From NCBI RefSeq assembly GCF_003966695.1, contig NZ_AP018829.1:227368-291367 (forward strand): a stretch of 64,000 nucleotides of DNA, given 5' to 3'. Under the pieces are notes generated by a model. That model saw only the letters and a list, made by a program, of their open reading frames with translations. It was not told where the DNA came from and searched no databases. The position numbers and the translations under genes are program-made. This DNA is from Asticcacaulis excentricus. Lineage in GTDB: Bacteria; Pseudomonadota; Alphaproteobacteria; Caulobacterales; Caulobacteraceae. Numbering within the stretch: position 1 is the stretch's first letter; every line of letters begins with the position of its first letter. This document shows positions 34,541-42,021 of the stretch, piece by piece.

Positions 34541-35623
34541 ATGTCCAAACGTCAGTCCGACTATCTGTCCGCCCTGCTCAACGACGCCCTGTCTGAAAGC
34601 ACGCCCGCACCGGTGGCCCCCACCCGTCCGGCTCCGGTTGTTCCAACAGCCCCTGCCCCGGCGAGCGTCCGCTCAGCCACCACGCTTCTGGCGCGCGAAT
34701 CCGCCCTCGCCCGCGTCGCCAATGGCGAGGTGAAGCAGGTGACGCAACTGCTGCTCGACCCGGCGCGCGTGCGCATCTGGACCGGCAATCCGCGCCATCA
34801 GGAGTCGCTCACCGAGGCCAATTGCCGCGAGCTGATCGACGCCATTCTCGCCGAAGGCGGCCAAAAGGTGCCCGCCATCGTCCGCCGCGTCGATAACGAC
34901 CCCGCGCACGATTACGAAGTCATTGCGGGCTCGCGTCGCCACTGGGCCATTTCGTGGCTGCGCGCCAACAACTATCCGGACATGATGTTCCTGGCGCAGG
35001 TCTATGCGCTGGACGACGAGTCCGCCTTCCGCATCTCTGACATCGAAAACCGGGCACGCAAGGACGTCTCGGATTTCGAGCGCGCCCGCACCTATCTGAC
35101 CGCGCTCGATCAGCACTATGGCGGCAAGCAGGTGCGTATGGCCGAACGCCTGCGTCTGTCGAAGGGCTGGCTGTCGAAAATGCTCAGCGTCGGTGCCCTG
35201 CCCGACTGGGCCGTCGCGGCCTTCGCCAGCCCCGCTGATATCCAGCTCGCCACCTGCTACCCGCTGGCGCAACGCATCCAGTCGCTGGAAGCCGCCAATG
35301 ACACCGAGCTTCTGCCGCTGATGAAGTACGCCGCCGAGGAACTGGGCAAGTTGCAGGCCAGCGTGCGGGGTGGCCCCACCGTTCCTGCCGCCGAGGTGGT
35401 GCGTTTATTGATGAGCGTCGATGCGCCGGCGCCCTCCGAAGACCGCAGCCTGCTCACCCTCCCCGCCCCCTCCGGCCGCCCGGCGCTCAGCGTCATGTCG
35501 TCCAACCGCAACGGCGTGTCGCTGCGCCTGCACGCCGGGTCTGGCGCCTCGGCGCGTGAGCTGACCGAGCTGTTTCGTAAGGCCCTTGAGGCGCTGGACA
35601 AGCAGGGCAAGGGGCTGAGGTAA
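34541..35623 (+). CDS. parB: ParB-family centromere-binding protein
   Basis: A 360-residue partner of ParA. After a Pro/Ala-rich N-terminus (about 20-48), the ParB/Srx domain shows NPRHQESLTEANCRELIDAI, EVIAGSRRHWAISWLR (GxRR CTP-binding box), and DIENRARKDVSDFERARTYL. A helix-turn-helix follows (MAERLRLSKGWLSKMLSVGA, about 201-220), then a C-terminal dimerisation part. AAGGAGG lies just before the ATG. The C-terminus (SVMSSNRNGVSLRLHAG) is typical of plasmid ParB relatives. The binding site parS is not identified in the window. Confidence 0.93.
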   Translation: MSKRQSDYLSALLNDALSESTPAPVAPTRPAPVVPTAPAPASVRSATTLLARESALARVANGEVKQVTQLLLDPARVRIWTGNPRHQESLTEANCRELIDAILAEGGQKVPAIVRRVDNDPAHDYEVIAGSRRHWAISWLRANNYPDMMFLAQVYALDDESAFRISDIENRARKDVSDFERARTYLTALDQHYGGKQVRMAERLRLSKGWLSKMLSVGALPDWAVAAFASPADIQLATCYPLAQRIQSLEAANDTELLPLMKYAAEELGKLQASVRGGPTVPAAEVVRLLMSVDAPAPSEDRSLLTLPAPSGRPALSVMSSNRNGVSLRLHAGSGASARELTELFRKALEALDKQGKGLR

Positions 35624-35874
35624 AAAGTTTCTTCGAGGAAACTTTCTGGTTTTGGGGTTTGGGGCCTGTGGCCCCAAGTCCTTTTCTTGAGGGTTGCACT
35701 TCAGATTGTGGGGCTTGGCGCTCAAGCAGCGAAGCGGTAGCGCACTAAAGAGCCCCACACCCCATAACGACTGGAGAGAATCGGCGTATGAAAAAGTTTC
35801 CTCAAAGAAACTTTCCGGGGTCCGGGGCCTTGCGCTCAAGCAGCGAAGCGGTAGCGCACTAAGAAAGCCCCGGA
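35624..35874 (+). repeat. Tandem structured element between parB and repA
   Basis: Two units begin with the same 8-bp hairpin, AAAGTTTC-loop-GAAACTTT (35624-35645, directly after the parB stop, and 35793-35814), with different loops. Each unit then has an identical 31-bp core (35718-35748 and 35832-35862) containing GCGCT...AGCGC. The core is enclosed by an outer stem: TGTGGGGCT with AGCCCCACA in unit 1, TCCGGGGC with GCCCCGGA in unit 2. The two stems differ at two pairs and both changes keep pairing, which points to a selected structure. The second unit ends 34 bp before repA. It could be a repA leader structure or a copy-control RNA. Confidence 0.75.
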
Positions 35875-35908
35875 GTCTCACCTATCTTTCCTCATCAAAA
35901 ATGCAGAC

Positions 35909-37012
35909 ATGGCTGACAGGATCATGGCCGAAGACAAGTCCGAACAGATTGATCTCTTCCTGCCTTATCTGGCCGATCTGAGCCTGCGCGATCAGCGCGA
36001 AATGATGGAGCGGCCTTTCTTCAGTCTGGCCAAATCGAAACGCCTTAAGCCCATCGACTACACCTCGCCCGATGGCAAGGTGTGGGTGCACGTCTCGGCC
36101 AATCCCGACTATGGCATGGCGACCATCTGGGACGCCGACATTCTGATCTATTGCGCCAGCGTGCTGAACGACCTCAAACAGCGCCGTGTCAATGACATCC
36201 CGCGCACGCTGAAAATCATGCCCTATGACCTGCTCCGCTCCATCGGTCGCCCGATTTCGGGCCGCTCCTATGAGCTTTTGGGGCAGGCGCTGGACCGGTT
36301 GCAATCGACGACAGTCAAAACCAATATCCGCTCGGACCTGCGCCGTGAGGCCACCTTCTCCTGGCTCGACAACTGGAGCCAGTTGGTCGATGAAAAGACC
36401 GATCGGTCGCGCGGACTCAGTCTCTCGCTCTCAAGCTGGTTCTATGAGGGCGTGCTGATGAATGGGGGCGTGCTGTCCATCGACCGCGCCTATTTCGACA
36501 TTACCGGCGGGCGTGAACGCTGGCTGTACAAGGTCGCGCGCAAACATGCCGGCGGGGCAGGTGAGGGCGGTTTCGCCATCGCCCTGCCGACCCTGTTCGA
36601 AAAGTCTGGCGCCGAAGGTCAGTACCGCCGCTTCAAGTTCGAAATCGCCGCCATCGTGCGCCGCAACGACCTGCCCGGCTACGACCTCAGCCTGACCGAA
36701 GCCGCCACCTCGCGTGAACCGCTGCTGCACATGGTCCGCCGCGATGTCAGTCCCGCACCCATCGAAGGGATCAAACCGGCGGCCAAACCCAAACCCGTCA
36801 GCGCCAATGACGAACCGCGCGGCTATATCACCGAGGACACGCTCGACCACCTGCGCAAACACTATCGCGGCTGGGACTTCCACGCCCTGCACGCCGACTT
36901 CCGCGCCTGGCTGGCTGAAAGTGCGGACCGCGCCCCCGACCGCTATCAGAGCGCCTTCATCGGCTTCGTGAAGCGCTATCACGAAAAGAACCGTCATCAG
37001 TTGCGGGCTTAG
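35909..37012 (+). CDS. repA: Replication initiator protein A (RepA/RPA family)
   Basis: A 367-residue plasmid replication initiator of the RPA family. Typical phrases are QIDLFLPYLADLSLRDQREM, MERPFFSLAKSKRLKPIDY, IWDADILIYCASVLNDL, PYDLLRSIGRPISGRSYELL, and FDITGGRERWLYKVARKHAG. Residues about 60-250 form two winged-helix domains expected to bind iterons. A linker with KPAAKPKPVSANDEP precedes a C-terminal helical tail. The start is ATG 35909 (MADRIMAEDKSEQ), with no good ribosome site in front, so translation is probably weak or controlled by the structures upstream. The iteron array follows about 345 bp after the gene. Confidence 0.93.
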   Translation: MADRIMAEDKSEQIDLFLPYLADLSLRDQREMMERPFFSLAKSKRLKPIDYTSPDGKVWVHVSANPDYGMATIWDADILIYCASVLNDLKQRRVNDIPRTLKIMPYDLLRSIGRPISGRSYELLGQALDRLQSTTVKTNIRSDLRREATFSWLDNWSQLVDEKTDRSRGLSLSLSSWFYEGVLMNGGVLSIDRAYFDITGGRERWLYKVARKHAGGAGEGGFAIALPTLFEKSGAEGQYRRFKFEIAAIVRRNDLPGYDLSLTEAATSREPLLHMVRRDVSPAPIEGIKPAAKPKPVSANDEPRGYITEDTLDHLRKHYRGWDFHALHADFRAWLAESADRAPDRYQSAFIGFVKRYHEKNRHQLRA

Positions 37013-37027
37013 ATTTGGTGAAGAGAA

Positions 37028-37171
37028 GACGCAGGGGCCGCAGGCCCCTGCACCCCACAGCGGGCCACGAACGACTAGCGATTATTGTGTGGCGTGGTGG
37101 GGGAGGGGCTTCGCCCGAAGATCATTAAAAATGGACAGTATCGGGGTGCAGGGGCCTGCGGCCCCTGCGTC
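37028..37171. repeat. Perfect 29-bp inverted repeat 3' of repA
   Basis: The arms at 37028-37056 and 37143-37171 are exact reverse complements, 86 bp apart. Each arm is itself palindromic (GCAGGGGCC with GGCCCCTGC). Between them lies GGGGCTTCGCCCGAAGA (37105-37121), which also occurs in the repeats near fic. It could end transcription from repA on one side and from the other direction on the other, or form a cruciform near the origin. Confidence 0.85.
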
Positions 37172-37204
37172 TTTCATCCTCTTCTTTTCCATTCCCTCAC
37201 CAAA

Positions 37205-37457
37205 GCGTTCCCGAAGTGACGAATCACTCTGCGGCGTTTGACGACAAACCGTTACAAACAGCGACTCAGTTGACAGGAAGGGAATCGGTTTGAACGAGTT
37301 TTGCGAAGGGGTGAGCCAAATTGATTCAAAAACCACGACCCTGCACCGGAGTTTCGACACATCGGGAACGGCCTTCGGCACATCAGGAACAATCCCCTGA
37401 CACTTCGGGAACGCAGACTTTGACACTTCGGGAACGCAGACGCGACACAACGGGAAC
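37205..37457 (+). other. Iteron array, probable replication origin
   Basis: Five direct copies of a GACACWTCGGGAAC motif start at 37356, 37377, 37399, 37422 and 37444, spaced 21-23 bp, that is about two helical turns. Copies 3 and 4 are identical (GACACTTCGGGAACGC). A sixth copy in opposite orientation with one mismatch lies at 37205-37220. This is the usual layout of an iteron plasmid origin next to its initiator gene. I found no perfect DnaA box. The remaining stretch to 37654 is AT-richer and has a small hairpin CCTCTAACGCCTTCAGAGG at about 37541-37560; no gene is seen in it. Confidence 0.8.
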
Positions 37458-37654
37458 GCTGTGGAGGCCTAGTCTGATGACTCCATTGCGAATTTCAGGT
37501 CTTTGGGGGCGTTTAACTCTGTAACTTAAGACTCTTGAACGCCTCTAACGCCTTCAGAGGTTTAGATAGGGAAAAGGGTTGAAAAGGGCATTTTGACAAG
37601 GGCCGGAGAGGGCGATAGGGTAATTGTAAGACATAATCACAATGGGATGCCGAA

Positions 37655-38692
37655 ATGCCAAAGCCGACCTCTTTATCGCGCCGTCTGTTTATCGGGTCTG
37701 CAGCCGCTGCAGGCCTGAGTGCACCTGTCATAGCGCAGGCCAAAACTACACCGATCATCAACCCGATCATCAAGCAGCGCGCCGATCCGCAAGTCCTCCG
37801 ACACAGCGACGGCTATTACTATTTCATGGCCACGGTGCCAGAGTACGATCGTCTGGTCATCCGCCGGGCGAAAACGCTGGGCGGACTGTCGGCAGCCGAA
37901 GAGGTGGTGGTGTGGCGGCGTCCGACCGAGGGCAGGATGGGCGGCTATATCTGGGCGCCGGAGCTGCATCATTATGATGGCCAATGGCGCCTCTATTTCG
38001 GAGCAGGGGACAAGGGCGAACCCTTCCGCGTGCGCACCTATGTCATCTCGACGGCGGAATCCAATCCGCTGACCGCCAAGTGGAACGCGCCTGTGCAAGT
38101 GCAGATGCCCTGGGACACCTTCAATCTCGACGCCAGTCTGTTCGCGCATCGTGGCGTGACCTACATGATATGGGCGCAGAAGGAGCCCGGCATCGACACC
38201 AATTCCAACCTTTACCTAGCGCCTCTGGCCACGGCGACGACCTTTGCAAAGACGCCCGTGCGCCTGACCATTCCGACCTATGACTGGGAGACGGTGAAGT
38301 ACAAGGTCGCCGAAGGGCCGGCCGTGCTGATCCGCAATGGCCGCGTCTTCGTGACCTACTCCGCCTCGGCGACCGATCACAACTACTGTCTTGGCCTTCT
38401 GACGGCCAAGGCCGATGCCGACCTGATGGACCCGGCTTCGTGGAGCAAGTCGCCGGTGCCGGTCTTCGCCAGCTCGGAAAAGAACAACATCTGGGGGCCG
38501 GGGCACAATGGCTTCACCGTCGATGAACGCGGTCGTGACGTCATCGTCTATCACGCCCGTGACTACAAGGAGATCAAGGGCAACTCGCTTTTTGATCCTA
38601 ACCGCCACTCCCGATTGCAATATGTGAAGTGGCGTAAGGATGGGACCCCCGATTTCGGTGAACCCGTGCCCATCGGGCCGCTCAAACGCTGA
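37655..38692 (+). CDS. GH43-family secreted glycosidase
   Basis: A 345-residue enzyme with a twin-arginine leader (SLSRRLFIGSAAAAGLSAP). The five-bladed propeller of GH43 is recognisable: ADPQVLRHSDGYYYFMATVP with the general-base Asp, GGYIWAPELHHYDGQWRLYF, TFNLDASLFAHRGVTYMIWA with the pKa-modulating Asp, and YKVAEGPAVLIRNGRVFVTY with the acid Glu. Such enzymes usually release arabinose or xylose from pectin side chains or arabinoxylan. The gene is placed between the iterons and fic, far from the pectin locus but on the same replicon. Family-level call only. Confidence 0.88.
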   Translation: MPKPTSLSRRLFIGSAAAAGLSAPVIAQAKTTPIINPIIKQRADPQVLRHSDGYYYFMATVPEYDRLVIRRAKTLGGLSAAEEVVVWRRPTEGRMGGYIWAPELHHYDGQWRLYFGAGDKGEPFRVRTYVISTAESNPLTAKWNAPVQVQMPWDTFNLDASLFAHRGVTYMIWAQKEPGIDTNSNLYLAPLATATTFAKTPVRLTIPTYDWETVKYKVAEGPAVLIRNGRVFVTYSASATDHNYCLGLLTAKADADLMDPASWSKSPVPVFASSEKNNIWGPGHNGFTVDERGRDVIVYHARDYKEIKGNSLFDPNRHSRLQYVKWRKDGTPDFGEPVPIGPLKR

Positions 38693-38970
38693 ATTTCTGA
38701 TTCAAAATCAGAGTCTTAGTGATGTGCCGAGCATTTATAGACACCTCGGCAGTTGTGAGGCGCTCAGGTGGCGCGTGAGCGGCCTTCGAACACCTTTTTG
38801 AGGCCTTGTGGCCAAAACCAAAAAATCCGCTGTGCGGGCCTCTGAGGGCCTTTTACGTGGATTTGTTATTTTTGGCATTTTTTTAGAAGACCATTGAAGG
38901 GGCCGCAGGCCCCTTCACCCCCTAACCGGGAGCGCGAACGGCTGGCCAAGTGCGGAAGCGGATAGGGCAG
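38693..38970. other. Gene-free stretch after GH43
   Basis: About 280 bp without a gene. It contains GC-rich palindromes such as AGGGGCCGCAGGCCCCT (38898-38914), which matches the palindromic core of the inverted repeat next to repA. Two Leu-rich frames are short and unconvincing. It belongs to the repeat-rich region around the origin. Confidence 0.5.
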
Positions 38971-39033
38971 GGGGCTTCGCCCGAAGACCAGTTCGCACCG
39001 CGTTTCGGGGCGCAGGGGTCGTGACCCCTGCCT
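38971..39033 (+). repeat. 63-bp direct repeat, left of fic
   Basis: It matches 40243-40305 at 60 of 63 positions and ends in the palindrome AGGGGTCGTGACCCCT. It starts with GGGGCTTCGCCCGAAGA, also present next to repA. Together with the right copy it frames the fic gene. Confidence 0.9.
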
Positions 39034-39081
39034 TCTTTTTCATGTTCGCGAAAAGCGACTTTCCGAACATATTGAACCTCT

Positions 39082-39129
39082 CATGTTAGAAAAATGAGAT
39101 TTTCATAACATGTTCTGGGTTTCATGTTA
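39082..39129 (+). promoter_or_regulatory. CATGTTA operator cluster at the fic promoter
   Basis: Two inverted half-sites, CATGTTA (39082-39088) and TAACATG (39106-39112), are followed by a third CATGTTA (39123-39129) just before the ATG. The spacing fits binding of a dimeric winged-helix protein. The fic product has such a domain at its C-terminus, so autorepression is plausible. Confidence 0.5.
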
Positions 39130-39140
39130 AAACGCTTGCC

Positions 39141-40232
39141 ATGTTGGTCCCGACCTATGCCATTCCCGATCTTCCCCCGCCGGTCGAACTGGAGACCGTG
39201 CGCGTTTACAAGGCGCTGACGCGGGCCAGCCGTGCCTTGGCCGATCTGAAAGGTCAGGCCCGCACCATACCCAATCAAGGTATATTGATTGACACACTTG
39301 CCTTGCAGGAGGCCAAGGCGTCTTCGGAAATCGAGAATATCGTTACGACGCAGGACGAGTTGTTTCAAACGGACCTGTTCCCGGATGACCCGCAATCGCC
39401 TGCCGCCAAGGAGGTGGCGCTCTATCGGGATGCCTTGCGGTTAGGATACGACCGGCTACGTCAAACAGACGGATTGATACCCAATGCGGCTCTCATCGAG
39501 ATGTTCCGATTGCTCAAGGGGCGCAATGACGGCTTTCGGGTTGTGCCGGGGACGGCGCTGAAAAACGAGATGACGGGCGAAACCGTGTTCGTCCCGCCGC
39601 AGGACGGGCAAGCCATTCTGGGCCACATGGCCGGGCTGGAACGCTTCATTAATGATGATGAATTGTCGGCGCTTGACCCTTTGATCAAGATGGCACTGAT
39701 CCATCACCAGTTTGAAAGCATCCATCCTTTTCCGGACGGGAACGGGCGAATTGGCCGAATTCTCAATGTGTTGTATCTGACGCGGACAGGTTTGCTGGAC
39801 ATTCCGATCCTGTACCTGTCCCGCCATATAACCCGTCACAAAGCGGACTATTACCGCCTGCTGCAAGCCGTGCGTGATGAGAGCGCGTGGGAAGACTGGG
39901 TTGTTTTCATGCTGGAGGCCGTGGCGGAAACCTCGGCCACCACGATACGACTGGTTGAAGGCATCCGGGAACAGATGGCCCGTGTAAAGCATCGGATGCG
40001 CGAGGACTTACCCAAACTCTACAGTCAGGACCTGCTGAACAATCTGTTCCGCCACCCTTACACCCGCATTGAATACGTCCAGAATGATCTGGGAGTGACC
40101 CGTCAGACGGCGGCGCGTTATCTCGATACGTTGGCCGAGCAGGGTTTTGTCGAAAAGCACCGTTCCGGCAAGAACAACTATTACATTAATAGCGAGCTGG
40201 TGCGGCTGTTCCTTGAGGTGTCCGAAAGCTAA
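39141..40232 (+). CDS. Fic-domain adenylyltransferase with N-terminal inhibitory helix and C-terminal wHTH
   Basis: A 363-residue Fic protein, expected to transfer AMP from ATP to a target hydroxyl. The core motif HPFPDGNGRIGR is complete (His195). The inhibitory motif (S/T)xxxE(G/N) is present as SSEIEN, residues 61-66, so it is a self-inhibited class II-like Fic. LKNEMTGETVFVPPQDG is the target-docking flap region. The C-terminus (EYVQNDLGVTRQTAARYLDT then LAEQGFVEKHRSGKNNYYIN) is a winged helix. This is the common chromosomal architecture that probably regulates itself. No antitoxin gene is adjacent. It stands between two 63-bp direct repeats near the replication origin. Confidence 0.93.
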   Translation: MLVPTYAIPDLPPPVELETVRVYKALTRASRALADLKGQARTIPNQGILIDTLALQEAKASSEIENIVTTQDELFQTDLFPDDPQSPAAKEVALYRDALRLGYDRLRQTDGLIPNAALIEMFRLLKGRNDGFRVVPGTALKNEMTGETVFVPPQDGQAILGHMAGLERFINDDELSALDPLIKMALIHHQFESIHPFPDGNGRIGRILNVLYLTRTGLLDIPILYLSRHITRHKADYYRLLQAVRDESAWEDWVVFMLEAVAETSATTIRLVEGIREQMARVKHRMREDLPKLYSQDLLNNLFRHPYTRIEYVQNDLGVTRQTAARYLDTLAEQGFVEKHRSGKNNYYINSELVRLFLEVSES

Positions 40233-40242
40233 ACAGATCGAA

Positions 40243-40305
40243 GGGGCTCCGCCCGAAGACCGGTTCGCACCGCGTTTCGGGGTGCAGGGGTCGTGACCCC
40301 TGCCT
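40243..40305 (+). repeat. 63-bp direct repeat, right of fic
   Basis: The partner of 38971-39033; three substitutions separate them. It begins 11 bp after the fic stop and ends 13 bp before the iolB stop. The palindromic end could serve as a terminator for both fic and iolB, although no T-run follows. Confidence 0.9.
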
Positions 40306-40318
40306 CTTGAACCCACCC

Positions 40319-41122
40319 TCAGCCCTTAAGCATCCATTCGTGCTGCGGGTCATTGCGGAAGATCCAGCGCCGTTCCGGCCCGGCCATGACGTTGAGGTAG
40401 TAGAGGCTATAGCCGTGCGGTGCGCCGACCGGGTGATAGCCACGCGGCACCAGCACCACATCGCCATCTTCGACCAGCACCGCTTCATCGAGGCTGCGGT
40501 CGTCGGTATAGACGCGCTGGAAGCCGAAGCCCTGCGGCGGGTCGATGCGGTGATAATAGGTTTCTTCGAGCTGGGTCTCCAGCTCGGGCTCAGCGCTGTC
40601 GTGCTTGTGCGGCGGATAGCTCGACCAGTGACCGGCGGGGGTGACGACCTCGACCACCAGCAGGCTGTGGGCCGGGCGGTCCTGCGGCAGGATGTTGCGG
40701 ATATAGCGGGTATTGGTGCCCTGACCGCGCACTTCGCGTGACATGTCTGAGGCCGCGATCTGGCGCACCGCATCCCCGGCCTGACCCGGTGCCGTGCAGA
40801 CGGCCAGCTCAACGGCGTCCTGAGCCGTTACGGCATAGGGGGTAGCGGGCGGTACGAAGACGGCCCCCGGCGGCGCGTCCTCGAACGGCGAGCGGCGCCC
40901 CCCCACGGCGGCGAAGGGCTCTGTTCCGGCCTCTATATCGGCGGTGCCGCTGACGATGACGAGGCAGGTTTCGCGCGTCTCGTCCTGTCCGCGATAGGTC
41001 TGACCGGCCACCAGCCGCACCAGCGTGAAACCGACATAGGTCCAGCCGGCCGACTGCGGCGTGATGACGGTGACGCGGCCTTCGGCATCGGGCGGGGCCG
41101 GGCGGACGCGCAGATGGCTCAT
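40319..41122 (-). CDS. iolB: 5-deoxy-glucuronate isomerase
   Basis: A 267-residue double-cupin enzyme of inositol catabolism that converts 5-deoxy-D-glucuronate to 2-deoxy-5-keto-D-gluconate. Signature phrases are SAGWTYVGFTLVRLVAG, VEVVTPAGHWSSYPPHKHDS with metal ligands, ETQLEETYYHRIDPPQGFGF, and LVPRGYHPVGAPHGYSLYYL. It is the last gene of a minus-strand operon iolC-iolD-iolE-iolB and overlaps iolE by 4 bp (ATGA), which suggests translational coupling. Confidence 0.95.
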   Translation of the reverse strand: MSHLRVRPAPPDAEGRVTVITPQSAGWTYVGFTLVRLVAGQTYRGQDETRETCLVIVSGTADIEAGTEPFAAVGGRRSPFEDAPPGAVFVPPATPYAVTAQDAVELAVCTAPGQAGDAVRQIAASDMSREVRGQGTNTRYIRNILPQDRPAHSLLVVEVVTPAGHWSSYPPHKHDSAEPELETQLEETYYHRIDPPQGFGFQRVYTDDRSLDEAVLVEDGDVVLVPRGYHPVGAPHGYSLYYLNVMAGPERRWIFRNDPQHEWMLKG

Positions 41123-42021
41123 CGGGCGGCCTCTGACAGACCGGCGGCCTGAGCGGCGGTGCGCAGGGTTTTCAGCCCCATCTCCGCATAGGCGCGCGGA
41201 TCGGCCTTAGCCGGGTCCTGCTCGGCCTCGATGATGATCCAGCCGGCATAGCCGATACGCTTTAGCCCCTGCATAATGCGGTCAAAGTCAATCGAGCCGT
41301 CGCCTGGCACGGTGAACATACCGGCCAGCACGCCGTTAAGGAAGCTGGCCTCAGCCCCGGCGGTCTGGTCAAACACGGCCTGACGCACATCCTTGCAATG
41401 GACGTGGACGATGCGCTCCGGATGGCTGTCGATCAGGCCATAGGGGTCGATACCGCCCAGAACCGCGTGGCCTGTATCAAGCGTCACCCCGACATTGGGC
41501 GTGGTGTGGGCCAGAAACGCCGTCAGGTCCGCTTCGTCCTGCACAACCGTGCCCAGATGATAGTGGTAGGCGAGCTTGAGGCCCTGACCGTTGACATAGT
41601 CGGCCACCGCACTGAGCCGCGCCCCAAAACGCGCCCAGCCTTCGGCATCGAGATGCGGGCGGTTCTTCAGCGGGATGTCCTTCTGCCCGTGGATGGCATT
41701 GCTCGTTTCGGCGATCACGAAAACGCGGCTACCCATGGCCTTCAAAAGCGCCAGATGCCCTTGCAGGGCGTCGATTTCCGCCTCGGCGTCGCGCGTCAGA
41801 AGCTCGCAGCTATACCAGCCGCCGACCAGTTCCAGCCCGTAGCCATCCAGCAGGGCCTTCAGCACCGAAGGCTCTTTGGGAAATTTGCCGCCCAGCTCCG
41901 ATCCGGCGAAACCAACCTCGGCAATGTCTTTCAGAACGCTGTCAAGCGGGGTATCGCCGCCCAGTTCGGGCATGTCGTCATTGATCCAGGCAATGGGGCT
42001 GACGCCGAAAGTAATGGTCAT
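41119..42021 (-). CDS. iolE: myo-Inosose-2 dehydratase
   Basis: A 300-residue TIM-barrel enzyme that removes water from 2-keto-myo-inositol to give the diketone used by IolD. It starts FGVSPIAWINDDMPELGGDT, typical of the family, and has VGFAGSELGGKFPKE, LAYHYHLGTVVQDEADL, VGVTLDTGHAVLGG, and WIIIEAEQDPAKADPRAYAE near the end, with His, Asp and Glu residues expected to bind a divalent metal. It overlaps both neighbours by 4 bp. Confidence 0.95.
   Translation of the reverse strand: MTITFGVSPIAWINDDMPELGGDTPLDSVLKDIAEVGFAGSELGGKFPKEPSVLKALLDGYGLELVGGWYSCELLTRDAEAEIDALQGHLALLKAMGSRVFVIAETSNAIHGQKDIPLKNRPHLDAEGWARFGARLSAVADYVNGQGLKLAYHYHLGTVVQDEADLTAFLAHTTPNVGVTLDTGHAVLGGIDPYGLIDSHPERIVHVHCKDVRQAVFDQTAGAEASFLNGVLAGMFTVPGDGSIDFDRIMQGLKRIGYAGWIIIEAEQDPAKADPRAYAEMGLKTLRTAAQAAGLSEAAR

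Noticed and set aside
37356..37457. Regular short repeats that might be a CRISPR array
   Set aside because: The period is 21-23 bp with short, partly variable units and no 30-bp spacers; position next to repA makes iterons the better reading.
38971..40305. The fic-flanking repeats as ends of an insertion sequence
   Set aside because: They are direct, not inverted, and no transposase or integrase lies between them.
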